Shown piece by piece: positions 20,763-31,640 of a DNA stretch of 64,000 nucleotides. The position numbers were made by a program, and so were the translations under genes. The notes under the pieces were generated by a model. The model ran no database searches. It was given only the letters and a program-made list of their open reading frames with translations, and was not told the DNA's origin. Numbering within the stretch: the stretch's first letter is position 1; every line of letters starts with the position of its first letter. The stretch spans positions 5,884,001-5,948,000 of the forward strand of contig JAUIMM010000702.1 in the NCBI GenBank assembly GCA_031769625.1, written 5' to 3'. The DNA comes from Taudactylus pleione (Eukaryota; Chordata; Amphibia; Anura; Myobatrachidae).

Positions 20763-22373
20763 CAGTCAGGTGCATAAATATTGGGACATTGACTGAATTT
20801 TCATATTTTGGCCTCTACTCACCACCACAATGGCTTTGAAATGCAACAAACAAGATGAGCTTTAACTGCAGACTTTCAGATTTAATTTGAGGGTAATTAC
20901 ATCCAAATCAGGTGAACGGTGTAGGAATTACAACGGTTTCTATATGTGCCTCCCACTTGTTAAGGGGCCAAAAGTAATGGGACTATCAACTCAAAAGCTA
21001 TTTCATGGACATGTGTGGGCTATTCCCTCATTATTTCATTATCAATTAAGCAGGTAAAAGGTCTGGAGTTCAGTCTAGGTGTGACATTTGCATTTGGAAT
21101 CAGTTGCTGTTGACTCTCAATATGAGATCCAAGGAGCTGTCACTATCAGTGAAGCAAGCCATCATTAGGCTGAAAAATCAAAACAAACCCATCAGAGAGA
21201 TAGCAAAAACATTAGTGTGGCCAAATCAACTGTTTGGAACATTCTTAAAAAGAAAGAATGCACCGGAGAGCTCAGCAACACCAAAAGACCGGGAAGACCA
21301 CGGAAAACAACTGTGGTAGATGACAGAAGAATTATTTCCCTGTTGAAGAAAAACCCCTTCACAACAGTTGGCCAAATCAAGAACACTCTCCAGGAGGTAG
21401 GTGTATATGTGTCAAAGTCAACAATCAAGAGAAGACTTCACAAGAGTGAATATAGAGGGTTCACCACAAGATGTAAACCATTGGTGAGCCACAAAAACAG
21501 GAAGACCAGATTAGAGTTTGCCAAACATCTAAAAAAGCCATTACAGTTTTGGAACAACATCCTATGGACAGATGAGACAAAGATCAACTTGTACCAGAGT
21601 GATGGGAAGAGAAGATTATGGAAAAGGAAAGTAACTGCTCATGATCCAAAACACCACCGCAGTATCATGGTGTGGGCATGTATGGCTGCCAATGGAACTG
21701 GTTCCCTTGTATTTATTGATGATGTGACTGCTGACAAAAGCAGCAAAATTAATTCTGAAGTGTTTCGGGCAATATTATATGCTCTTATTCAGTCAAATGC
21801 TTCAGAACTCATTGGACGGCACTTCACAATGCAGATGGACAATGACCCGAAGCATACTGCAAAAGCAACCAAAGACTTTTTTAAGGCTAAAAAGTGGAAT
21901 GTTATGCAATGGCCCCTGACCTGAATCCGATTGAGCATGCATTTCACTTGATGAAGACAAAGCTGAAGGGAAAATGCCCCAAGAACAAGCAGGAACTGAA
22001 GACATTTGCAGTAGAGGCCTGGCAGAGCATCACCAGGGATGAAACCCAGCGTCTGGTGATGTCTATGCATTCAAGACTTCAGGCTGTAATTGCCTGCAAA
22101 GAATTTGCTAAAAAAGTATTAAAAAGTGAAAGTTAGATTTAGGATTGTTTAGTTTGTCCCATTACTATTGGCCCCTTAAAAAGTGGGAGGCACATATAGA
22201 AACCGTTGTAATTCCTACACCGTTCACCTGATTTGAATGTAATTACCCTCAAATTAAATCTGAAAGTCTGCAGTTAAAGCACATCTTGTTTGTTTCATTT
22301 CAAAGCCATTGTGGTGGTGAATAGAGGCCAAAATATGAAAATTCTGTCAATCTCCCAATATTAATGCACCTGA

Positions 22374-22376
<3 letters not shown>
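20763..22376 (+). mobile_element. Tc1/mariner element, copy 1 (1.6 kb)
   Basis: Terminal inverted repeats start CAGTCAGGTGCATAAATATT and extend for over 200 bp. The element sits between TA microsatellites (20,745-20,760 and 22,377-22,416), consistent with TA target choice, though the immediate TA is altered to TG on both sides. Encodes one broken transposase. Confidence 0.93.
21122..22136 (+). pseudogene. Tc1-family transposase, frameshifted
   Basis: The likely start is the ATG at 21,122 (MRSKELSLSVKQAII). Order: paired-like helix-turn-helix domain with IREIAKTL, GRPRKT linker hook, second helix-turn-helix with SKSTIKRRLH, then the DDE nuclease with LWTDETKIN, DNDPKHTAKA and DLNPIEH. Breaks by comparison with the copy at 57,029-58,057: one base lost near 21,213, about 24 bp lost near 21,660 (glycine-rich loop before VWACMAANG), and 10 bp lost near 21,911 between the second aspartate and the glutamate. 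Not functional. Confidence 0.93.

Positions 22377-22418
<42 letters not shown>
22377..22418. repeat. TA microsatellite
   Basis: Alternating TA run directly outside the right end of Tc1 copy 1. Confidence 0.95.
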
Positions 22419-22423
<5 letters not shown>

Positions 22424-22867
22424 TAAAGCAGAGAGTGTTACAGTGACCGCCATGCCCACACTCCACCTTCCCAAATGCCGCAGCATGTAAATCAGATCCC
22501 TTGGGGGATCTGTGAGCGATATCGCAGAACTTGTTCTGCACATATGCAGAATGGATCCTGTGAATCCGCAGTTTTCTGATCGAAAAACTGTGTGGAATCC
22601 CTCATCTGCATCTGACCATGAATTAGGCCCTATATCTATAATACAGCACAGCCCTGCATCCTCCTATCTCCCCCATCCTTCACTCCTACCTCCCTCCATG
22701 CCAGGGTAATATCTATAATGGGGGCAGGGTGTGCGGGCCGCACCGCATACCCTGCACCCATAAAACGAACCTCTCCGGAGTCCCATGTCGGCTCTGGAGT
22801 CCGTGCCACGGCCATTTTCCCGGTGACCTGTGTATGCGCTATAGACTCTGGGTACACTCTAGTGCCC
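22419..22867. other. unassigned dispersed-repeat sequence
   Basis: Contains GAATTAGGCCC-like and TATCTATAAT phrases typical of old frog repeats. No gene seen; frames on both strands continue into the neighbouring multi-hairpin element and are shadows. Confidence 0.4.
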
Positions 22868-22870
22868 AGA

Positions 22871-23422
22871 GGGCCTGATTCAGACCCGGTCGCAAGCGCT
22901 GAGCGCTTGCAACCGGGTCGATGGTGGCCCACAGCGCATGCGCACGACGGAGCCGGCTCCGTCGTGCGCATGCGAGAGACCCGGCTAGCGATGGGCAATC
23001 CATCGCTCCAGATCTTGCACCAAAGGGGGCGAGCTGTCGATGTGGAGTGACAGCTCGCCCCGCTTGGTGGGTGGGCCGGAGGGGTGGCTGCCCAAACGGA
23101 GGCATTCCTGAGGGAACGTTTGCCGTTTGGGAGCGGCCCCACTGACATCACGAGTGATGTCAGTGGAGAGCTTCCGGCTCTGTTAGAGCCGAAAGCTCTC
23201 TGGGGCTTGCGATGAACGAAACCCTACCACAAGGGTCTCGTCGCAAGCCCAATGGTCGCAATGGTCTTGACCATCGCGACCATCATCATGGCCGCTCGCT
23301 GTAGCTGTGGGTGGGCACCCACAGCTATGCGAGCGGCCAGGAGGCAGTTCTAAAAAAAAAAAAAACCCGGCCCTGATTCAGAGCAAGCGCTGTGTCAGAG
23401 CGACCAGGTCTGAATCAGGCCC
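22871..23422. mobile_element. multi-hairpin GGNCC element, copy 3 (552 bp)
   Basis: Ends GGGCCTGATTCAGACC and GGTCTGAATCAGGCCC; 3-bp flank AGA at 22,868-22,870 and 23,423-23,425. Best preserved copy. Hairpins in order: a perfect 38-bp palindrome at 22,936-22,973 (GCATGCGCACGACGGAGCC and its complement), GGCGAGCTGTC/GACAGCTCGCC, CCAAACGG/CCGTTTGG, CACTGACATCAC/GTGATGTCAGTG, CTTCCGGCTCT/AGAGCCGAAAG, GGCTTGCGA/TCGCAAGCC, GGTCGCAATGGTC/GACCATCGCGACC, GCTGTGGGTG/CACCCACAGC. No coding sequence. Confidence 0.92.
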
Positions 23423-23425
23423 AGA

Positions 23426-23995
23426 GTCTATAAGTGCGGCGCTGGTCGCGCACCACTCAGTGCGCAGCTGGCCACTGGACGGAGATTAGGGGGCCCGTGT
23501 TGGAGACTGCACGTGGGCCCCCTCCTCTCTAGAAACACCACTGCTCCATACTGTGTGCATCGCAGCCAGCGTGTCAACACAGATATACACTGCTTTAGTG
23601 AAGCAGAGCCAGAGTAGGAGGCCAACATAGCTGCCTGAAGGTGATGTAGCACCCAGGGGCGCCAAGGGGGGGAAAGGGGGAAGGTACCCGAGTACGACAC
23701 CGCCCCCCTCCTTCCTGACTGCTGAGCAGCCCAGCACACGCTGGGCTGCTGGACAGCATAGGCAGCCACAGCTTGATAGTGATAACTATCCATACATTCA
23801 GAGCAAAAAAATACTTTGTAGAGCAAGGCAAAACAAAGTAGAGCAGTAAGCTATGAAGAGCTTTCAGCAGGATAACCTAACTTCAGCAAACACAAAGCAA
23901 TACTGCACAGATAAAATGGCATTTTCCCTATTCCTTGTTTTAGCAAAGCCCAATGTACACTGTACAGCCCATTATTCTAATTTCCAGGGGATCCT
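23426..23995. other. unassigned sequence with old-repeat debris
   Basis: GC-rich 23,426-23,770 includes CAGCCCAGCACACGCTGGGCTG, a short palindrome also seen in altered form near 41,005-41,040, so it is a dispersed repeat. Overlapping minus-strand frames of 78-132 codons lack domain signatures. Confidence 0.4.
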
Positions 23996-23999
23996 AAGG

Positions 24000-24177
24000 A
24001 CAGTTGTTCTAGTGTATAGTAGCAACGAAAAATCGTATATGATCTGACAATATAATATATTGTTAGATCGTATGCGATATTGGACAGTGTGTACGGTCAA
24101 TGTCGTATGTTCTGCCCTCAAGGGAAATTGGATATGAAATCAGTCCGATTACAAGTTGCTCAGGTGTGTACCCAGCC
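24000..24177. mobile_element. right end of a short Harbinger-type element
   Basis: Ends CAGGTGTGTACCCAGCC followed by TTA (24,178-24,180), complementary in sense to the left end at 18,278. Inside are several short inverted words such as ATCGTATATGAT and CGATATTGG typical of such non-autonomous elements. The left terminus is not clear. Confidence 0.5.
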
Positions 24178-24180
24178 TTA

Positions 24181-24899
24181 GAGCATGGTTATAGCTCTGT
24201 AAGTGATTCTCTTTTCTTGATAAAAAGGCTTTTTTTTTACTTTTAACTTTCTTTCTACATTATCTTTGTAATTGTATGTCTATATAAACTATATGATATC
24301 AGACACAAGGTTACACCTAATGGACCCATTATGATTTCTCTCTTGGCAGTTGTTGTGTATTAGCGTCACATCCTGCTTTTGTAACACTCAGCATAAGAGG
24401 AATTTGTTTAAATGTTTGAGAAATAAAATATATTTTTTCTATTACTCTGTGGCTGTAATTTATTCATCATGGCACACATTTTCTACCCAATAAATATTTT
24501 TTTTGTACTGCATATTGCAGCACAAAATATATTCATCACCATCACCATCACCATCACCATTAACTACCATCTAAAACCGTGGCTATGGGAAGCCAAGCTT
24601 AGAAAAGTTAAGCTTTTTGGAGCTTGGTAAATCTGCCTATTTTGCAGTCCCCATAGAAGTCAATAGGGACTACTCTTATGGTTGAAAATGGAGGGACCGC
24701 AGCAGACATCATATGATTTTCCAGAATAAAGGTTTAATAAATATGCCCCTATAACTGTCAATAGTAGACATAGTGGGCCTGATGCAATCGTATTTGTGAA
24801 AATAGATGCATCTCCCACAGGACTGGCTCCAGCTTTATCCACTCCCTGTGCGGCGAGCTGTCTAGACGCCCTAATTACCATAGGCCACACCCCCTAAAT
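24181..24899. other. AT-rich sequence with a CATCAC microsatellite
   Basis: Includes a short (CATCAC)n run at about 24,538-24,561. Otherwise no gene or named element; GGGCCTGATGCAATCG near 24,777 hints at another dispersed repeat. Confidence 0.5.
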
Positions 24900-25480
24900 G
24901 ATGCTATTTGGGGGCATGCCCGCATGGCACGCCTCCCATTTAATGGTAGGCTGGGGGCGAGCCCAGCACTTCGTTAGTAGCTGGACTGCCCCCAGCTCTC
25001 TCCCTGCACTGAATGAATGCTGCGCGTGGCATCCTTTCTTGTTCCCAGAGGTTGGCACCGCTGCACAGCTGTGGCGGTGAAGGTTCCCAACATCCCGACC
25101 GTCTGCGGCATACTTCGTCCAGCTGGTGGAACATTGGGGCAGTGCCCGAAAACCTGGACTGTCCTGCTGAAACCGGGAATGGCTGGGAGGGGTGCGTTCT
25201 CTATGGGGTGGTGCCCCTTGTTCGACCGCACTGGTCGAACCGCACCGGCCCTGATCTCCCATTTCCTAGCCAACTGTGCATGTGTCTGAATGCAAAACAT
25301 TGTGTGTATGCGTCGCCTGATGCGAGTGGCACTTTCTCCCTGCCGGAAAAGCAGGCAAGTCTCCAGGCCAGCGCAGACCCCATCGCAATTCTCACATACA
25401 CCCCTGCAGCAGGGGGGCCAATGATGCGAATCGCATCATTGTGACCCCGCCCCGCTTCACAATGCTGGTAATCTCGCCAT
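24900..25480. repeat. GC-rich dispersed repeat related to 31,345-31,620
   Basis: Shares GGAAAAGCAGGCAA, CAGCAGGGG, TCACAATGC and GCATCATTGTGACC-type words with 31,390-31,560. Long frames on both strands (up to 143 codons) come from GC-rich composition, overlap each other and are not conserved with the second copy. Family not identified. Confidence 0.5.
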
Positions 25481-25806
25481 CGTGTAGCGGGGATGGGGCA
25501 AAATTACACAATCACGTGGTCACGCCCCCGCTGAAAGGCAAAACATGGTGTGCGTGTGTCGCCCAATGCGTCGCAAATGGGTGTTGTCGAAGCTGGATTA
25601 GTGGTTGAGACGGAATCAGCGTAAAAATTAGCTTGCGCTACGCCATCTTGCGAATGGCAGCTAGACTCCATCTTAAAAATAAGAATCTGCAAGACGCCAT
25701 TTTGCGACCAGCGCCATTTTAAGTTACAACTCACGAGCTAAGTACAGATGGCAATGTTTTTGATAATCTTTTTAGAAGCCATGACAGGCCCATTCTGGGG
25801 ACAACC
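25481..25806. other. unassigned sequence
   Basis: No supported feature. Contains the words CGCCATCTTGCG and CGCCATTTTGCG, possibly an old inverted repeat. Confidence 0.4.
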
Positions 25807-25820
25807 TTGCACAGAGAAAT
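25807..25820. repeat. 14-bp target-site duplication, left
   Basis: TTGCACAGAGAAAT, repeated exactly at 30,725-30,738 on the far side of the Penelope-like composite. Confidence 0.85.
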
Positions 25821-25897
25821 TAACAAGAAAAACAATATCTAGCGCTCCCAAATGTAGCAGCTTCCTATTAGTGTAGTCAGTAAACTGGCTACATAAA

Positions 25898-27173
25898 GCA
25901 ATAAAGTATGAAAATAGAAGCGCTTGTAAATGATCTGTTATAAAGTATTAAATGATAAATGATTAATGAATGAATGATTAAATAATAACTGAGGACCAAT
26001 GTTAAATAGCATACACCAACAATCAACATGTATAGACAGACACTGATGTTTAAAAAGCTCTCTTGTGAAAAATTATGGTGTTAACAGGATGGCATCCCCG
26101 ATAAAGCAGAACGCTGGAATAGCTAGCAACCGCTAACCCTACTTTTCCCTATGTTGCCGCACTTCGTGATTCTCAGCCCCATATCCTCTTCTGGCTCTAA
26201 CTTCAGACCTTTAGTCAGTGAGCCGTTCGGTGGGTCCCGCTTCAGCCGTGTCCCGGCGCTAATCCCGCTGCTGTACGAGCGCTCTCCGGCTGAGTGCAGC
26301 TCGTGCTCTGGAATTGCGCCCGCTGGGGTATGACGTCAGGGGTGGGGGGGATAATCCAAATGTCCACAAAACTGGTCACCAACGCGTTTCGTACTTAGAC
26401 TTTTTCAAGGTGTCCATATGCTGGGGTCAGTCCTCCTTTTATTCCTGGTGGATCTATGTGATTGGTTGTTTTATAAAACTCTGTTTTAGAGACTAAATGA
26501 CCCCAAAAATATATATAAAAATTGTGTGAATGTATGAACTTTATTAATATAAAGAAAATTAAAAATCTTTAAAATGATAAATAGTAAATAAATATAAGTA
26601 TTTAAATATACAATGAAATCTGTTCTAATCAATGGACTGCTTAGTGTAGTCATGTCAATCATAGGTCCTCAAAGTTACTACAATCAAAGCTCCTATATTC
26701 ATGTCTTAAGGAAAGCTCCCAAATCAAAATCAATATTCAAGCCTTTAGGGTGCAATGTTCCCATATTATATATCCATTCTGCTTCTGATTTGGATATTTT
26801 TTCTAAATAATTTCCTCCTCTCCAGTCTTTTACAATCTTCTTTATTCCAACGAATTTCAACCCTCTAGGGTCTTTCTGATGGTGTGTTAAAAAGTGATTA
26901 GAAACACTATGTGTTATGAGACCGCTTTTAATATTATAGATATGCTCCCCTATCCTGGTTTTCAGTTTTCTAATGGTCCGGCCTATGTATTGAAGGCCAC
27001 ATGGGCACTCCAACAAATAAACTACACCCTCCGTGTTACAGTTTAAATGCTGTCTCAAATCAAACCTTCTGTTTCTTGAATTGGAAAGAAAATTTAATAA
27101 GGGTTTTGTAGTATTTATTCCAGTCTCTTTGCACCCTTTACAGTCCAGACAGAAGTGAAAGCCCTTCTGTCTC
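25898..27173 (-). repeat. left arm of Penelope inverted repeat
   Basis: Holds the GIY-YIG coding end, the 3' noncoding region, and the hammerhead-like motif at 26,379-26,410. Differs from the right arm by few substitutions, for example near 26,370 and 26,575. Confidence 0.9.
26379..26410 (-). promoter_or_regulatory. hammerhead-like motif in Penelope tail, left arm
   Basis: On the minus strand CCTTGAAAAAG, then GTCTAAGTAC, then GAAACGCGTTGG. The helix II region pairs only weakly (two base pairs) in this recent family, unlike the older copies at 3,439 and 4,467. Confidence 0.45.
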
Positions 27174-29206
27174 GCCATGCTTTCAGGATTTTCAGGTGGT
27201 ATACAGCTCATAGTCAGCATATTCTTTAGTGTTTGCGCTTTCTTGTATATGATCAAGGGTTTAGGAGTCACAAAGCTCTTTATTTCTGGGTCCAGTTCAA
27301 ACAAATGCCAATGCTTTCTCAAACTTAACTCCAGACCTTCAGTGTAACTGTTATATTGTGTGATGAATAAAGTCTTCATTGGACTCTTCTCCTTCCTTTT
27401 GTTATACTGTAAAAGATCTTCCCTCTTGAGAGATTCCACTTTATTCAAACTTTCAGTAATAACCTTTTCCGGATAGTCTCTTTCAATAAATCTTTGTTTC
27501 AAAAGTGCACTCTTTGAATTCTTCATCCTTTGTACAGTTCCTCTTGATACGTTGGAACTGCTCCTTAGGAATGTTTTTAATCCACTTAGGATGATGATTG
27601 CTCGAGGATAAGAGGTAGTTGTTACAGTCCACTTTTTAAAAAAATGTTTTAGTGTGTATCTTGTTATCACCTATATAAATTTCTAAATCCAGAAATTGTA
27701 TTTTATCCTTACTAAATTGATAGGTGAACTCAAGATTTAGTTTGTTTTGATTTAAATAGCTGACGAATTCTAACAATAAGTCCTCATTTCCATCCCATAC
27801 GAATAAGACATCATCTATAAATCTTTTCCATTGTACTAGATGTTTCTTGAATGGGTTGTTTTGCCAAATATGATCATCTTCCCATTTAGCAACAAATAAA
27901 TTCGCGTAACTGGGCGTGAAACGACTGCCCATCGCAGTCCCAGTTACCTGTTTGAAAAAATGGTCTTGATACCAAAAGAGGTTGTGATCCAAAATAAATT
28001 CTATACTGCTCATGAGGAAGTTAATTTGCTGGTTAGGAAGGTTAGTAAGATGGTTCAAATAATAATATGTGTGGGCACACCCATCCGTATGACGGATGCA
28101 CGTGTATAATGATTTCACGTCACAGGTGACTAAACAATAAGTCTCTTTCCAGACTTAGCCTCTGAGTTGTTGCAAAACAGATGTAGTGTCCTTAATATAA
28201 CTTTTCTGTTGGATTACTAATGGTTGCAGAAATAAATCAACATACCCTGATAAATTTGAGGTCAATGATTGTATTCCCGAAACAATCGGTCTCCCCGGTG
28301 GATTGATTGGGTCCTTATGTAACTTAGGAAGTTGATAGAATACTGGTGTCCTTGGTGTAGATATATTTAAATATTCAAATTATTTTTTATTCAGGATCCC
28401 CAGTAGTAGACCTTCTTCTAGAAGTTCTTGTAGTTCCTTTTTGTATGTCTCTGTAGGGTCTCTACCTAATCTCTCGTATGTTGTAAGATCTGAAAGAAGT
28501 CTTTCTGTTTCCATTATGTATTTCTGCTTGTCCATAATCACCAATCCTCCACCCTTGTCCGATGACTTTATAATGATATCTTTATTTCTCTTTACATCTT
28601 CCAGTGCAGTCCTTTCTCCTGCTTTCAGATTCATTTTGATCTTCGGTTTCTCTGTCATCAGGTCTATATCTTTTTCTGCAAGTCTCTGGAAAGTTTCCAA
28701 AACCGACCCTTTCATATAATTAGGACAGAAATTGCTTGGTGGTTTCAAATCTGTATGTCCTAAAAATTCTTCATTCCTTTCCCTTTCCATAGAATTTCTT
28801 AAAATTGGGTTCTTTACAAAATATTTCTTAAGACACAATTTCCTCATAAATTTGTGAAGATCAATGTACATGTTAAATTTATTCGGTCCAGATTGAGGGG
28901 CAAATTTTAATCCTTTCCTCAATAAATTCTCTTGGTCAGTGGATAATGTTGTGGAGCTAAGATTAAAAATCCCACTAGCTTCATTTCTTATTGGAATTCT
29001 TGATTTGTTCGTTCTCCCTCTTCCTCTCTTTCCTCTTCTATTAAATGTTTTCTTTGTTTCTTCAATTGGGGTGTCATGGGTGGGTGATCTAAATTGTCTA
29101 GATACTCTAAAAAATCTTCAGTAGAATTCCTTCTTGATCTTTTCTTTTGACTGGTCCCTTCTAACACTGTATCATCCCTTCTGAAATTCATAATCTTCTG
29201 TCTCAA
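26699..29206 (-). pseudogene. Penelope-like RT with GIY-YIG endonuclease
   Basis: N- to C-terminus on minus: a basic/acidic N-terminal region (29,206-28,988); then the KGLKFAP motif, KPPSNFCPNYMKGSVL and the SSDKGGGLVIMD motif (28,922-28,380); the PPGRPIVSG region (about 28,300); and RT with LYTCIRHTDG, GTAMGSRFTPSYANLF and the catalytic FIDDVLFVWDG (27,840-27,780). Next are a linker, a cysteine motif CLDCKGC, and GIY-YIG with VVYLLEC, LQYIGRT and RIGEH (27,150-26,800). It ends with EAEWIYNMGTLHPKGLNIDF. Breaks: a shift near 28,985, a stop near 28,380, a stop near 28,155 and a shift in an A-run near 27,645. The cysteine motif between RT and endonuclease recalls the Neptune group. RT primes on a nicked target and the endonuclease makes the nick. 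Confidence 0.93.
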
Positions 29207-29433
29207 TGCAGCTGCTTCTTGCTCATTTTGTTTTAGGGCTTCCTTTTTCCCTTTTTCAAAATTGTCCTGTGCTGCTTTATATCTCTGATTTTGTGTTCTC
29301 TTATTCCCAAAGTCTTGCGTGTAACTAAAGTTCTTCCTGTCGTACGGTAAATAGTTCCTATGTTTGGACTGGTGATATGGAGTCCTTAATAATGGAATCT
29401 TCTTTTTAACCTGCTGTTTTGGCTGTTCTTTAA

Positions 29434-29928
29434 ATGTTTGTGGACGGCATTCTGAGACAGAAGGGCTTTCACTTCTGTCTGGACTGTAAAGGGTGCAAAG
29501 AGACTGGAATAAATACTACAAAACCCTTATTAAATTTTCTTTCCAATTCAAGAAACAGAAGGTTTGATTTGAGACAGCATTTAAACTGTAACACGGAGGG
29601 TGTAGTTTATTTGTTGGAGTGCCCATGTGGCCTTCAATACATAGGCCGGACCATTAGAAAACTGAAAACCAGGATAGGGGAGCATATCTATAATATTAAA
29701 AGCGGTCTCATAACACATAGTGTTTCTAATCACTTTTTAACACACCATCAGAAAGACCCTAGAGGGTTGAAATTCGTTGGAATAAAGAAGATTGTAAAAG
29801 ACTGGAGAGGAGGAAATTATTTAGAAAAAATATCCAAATCAGAAGCAGAATGGATATATAATATGGGAACATTGCACCCTAAAGGCTTGAATATTGATTT
29901 TGATTTGGGAGCTTTCCTTAAGACATGA
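29434..29928 (+). pseudogene. GIY-YIG endonuclease fragment, inverted Penelope copy
   Basis: From 29,454 onward the frame repeats the last ~158 residues of the minus-strand Penelope protein without an amino-acid change, from the CLDCKGC motif through LQYIGRT and RIGEH to the C-terminal DFDLGAFLKT. The eight or so residues before it come from the opposite strand of the main copy's 5' region, so this start is artificial. RT is absent. The exact identity shows that the inversion is recent. Confidence 0.93.
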
Positions 29929-30728
29929 ATATAGGAGCTTTGATTGTAGTAACTTTGAGGACCTATGATTGACATGACTACACTAAGCAGTCCATTGATT
30001 AGAACAGATTTCATTGTATATTTAAATACTTATATTTATTTACTATTTATCATTTTAACATTTTTTAATTTTCTTTATATTAATAAAGTTCATACATTCA
30101 CACAATTTTTATATATTTTCTGGGGTCATTTAGTCTCTAAAACAGAGTTTTATAAAACAACCAATCACATAGATCCACCGGGAATAAAAGGAGGACTGAC
30201 CCCAGCATATGGACACCTTGAAAAAGTCTAAGTACGAAACGCGTTGGTGAACAGTTGTGTGGACATTTTGATTATCCCCCCCACCCCTGACGTCATACCC
30301 CAGCGGGCGCAATTCCAGAGCACGAGCTGCACTCAGCCGGAGAGCGCTCGTACAGCAGCTGGATTAGCGCCGGGACACGGCTGAAGCGGGACCCACCGAA
30401 CGGCTCACTGACTAAAGGTCTGAAGTTAGAGCCAGAAGAGGATCCGGGGCTGAGAATCACAAAGTGCGGCAACATAGGGAAAGGTAGGGTTAGCGGTTGC
30501 TAGCTATTCCAGCGTTCTGCTTTATCGGGGATGCCATCCTGTTAACACCATAATTTTTCACAAGAGAGCTTTTTAAACATCAGTGTCTGTCTATACATGT
30601 TGATTGTTGGTGTATGTTATTTAACATTGGTCCTCAGTTATTATTTAATCATTCATTCATTAATCATTTATCATTTAATACTTTATAACAGATCATTTAC
30701 AAGCGCTTCTATTTTCATACTTTATTGC
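29454..30728 (+). repeat. right arm of Penelope inverted repeat
   Basis: Inverted counterpart of 25,898-27,173. The last four bases overlap the start of the right target duplication. Confidence 0.9.
30216..30247 (+). promoter_or_regulatory. hammerhead-like motif in Penelope tail, right arm
   Basis: CCTTGAAAAAGTCTAAGTAC then GAAACGCGTTGG, identical to the left-arm copy. GAAAC followed by GCGTT matches the short helix III and NUH cleavage site layout of minimal hammerheads. Confidence 0.45.
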
Positions 30729-30738
30729 ACAGAGAAAT
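30725..30738. repeat. 14-bp target-site duplication, right
   Basis: TTGCACAGAGAAAT, the same as 25,807-25,820. Confidence 0.85.
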
Positions 30739-31049
30739 ACCAAAAACAACTAGAAAAACAGCCTCCTGAGAAAAGTAAATAGAATAGACAATACACCATA
30801 ATACTGTGAGTGTTTTACATACAAATTGGGAATCCCTGTATATAGACAAGTATAGTTGTGGCAATTGTAATATAACCCAGACATTAATCTACACAATTGA
30901 ATTTGTCTGAATCCTAAACAGGTTTTATTCTCACTCCCAGACAGATTGGCCCCAGCTTCACAGCTGGGGGTAACACATTTGCATTGCAGTTTGAAACTGT
31001 TAGTAAGGAATGAGATATGTGTGTGTATATGTATATATATGTGTATATA

Positions 31050-31086
<37 letters not shown>

Positions 31087-31344
31087 GTTAAGTCCATCAT
31101 AGATACAATCTCATGCATAAACACCGCACGTGAATGGGCCCAGTGACTAACAAGACGCACAGAGTGGTTATTTCTGATGTGAGAGTGTCATGGGAGTATG
31201 GTGGGCATATATGTACAGCTCCCTGGGATTCTGAGTCTTGCGTACAGGATATAGACGCCGGTTTTTGTCCTCTAGAATCTAGCATGGGGCTGGTGCAAGG
31301 GCCGATACTAATGGTGAAGGAAGAACAGTGGGCAGGATAGACCA
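30739..31344. other. unassigned sequence with TA-rich microsatellite
   Basis: A TATG/TA microsatellite spans about 31,019-31,086; long YIYI-type frames there are repeat artefacts. Nothing else recognised. Confidence 0.5.
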
Positions 31345-31640
31345 TACTTGCCTACTCCCCCGATTCGGCCGGGAGCATCCCAAAAATCGGGTGGTGCTTT
31401 TGGCCCCCGGAAAAGCAGGCAACTCTTCTGACCAGTACAGACCCCCATGCAATTCCCACACAAACCCATGCAGCAGGGGAGGGGATGACGCGTCTTGGGC
31501 TGAATCGCGTCATTATGACCCTCCCCCTGCTTCACAATGCCGGCAATCTCGGCATCTCACCTCACTCCAGGTAATATCCCCGGCTACGCCCCCTATGCCA
31601 TGCCACCCCACCCCCCCGCTATGCCAATCTTGTTGCTCCC
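31345..31640. repeat. dispersed repeat starting ATACTTGCCTAC
   Basis: Begins CATACTTGCCTACTCCC and continues through a CGGGAGCATCCC word; its mirror occurs at 54,530-54,755 (ending GGGTAGGCATGTATG) and parts occur at 25,330-25,470. Interspersed frog repeat of unknown class, GC-rich, with no valid frame. Confidence 0.55.

Larger units (their letters stand above)
25821..30724. mobile_element. Penelope-like element fused head-to-head with an inverted truncated copy
   Basis: 4.9 kb between exact 14-bp direct repeats. The main copy is on minus (coding 29,206 to 26,699, tail to 25,821). A 5'-truncated copy on plus starts at 29,454 in the GIY-YIG region and runs to 30,724. The arms 25,898-27,173 and 29,454-30,728 are inverted repeats of about 1.28 kb, almost identical. 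A single pair of duplications outside both copies suggests that the pair inserted together. The left side carries about 77 extra bases (25,821-25,897) not present on the right. Confidence 0.9.

Noticed and set aside
22636..23151. 171-codon minus frame
   Set aside because: Runs from dispersed repeat into the multi-hairpin element; no domain, not kept in the other copies.
24894..25444. Overlapping frames up to 143 codons on both strands
   Set aside because: GC-rich dispersed repeat with few stops by composition; the related copy at 31.4 kb does not keep them open.
30946..31160. Frames across 31.0 kb
   Set aside because: Mostly TA/TATG microsatellite; no start context or conserved part.
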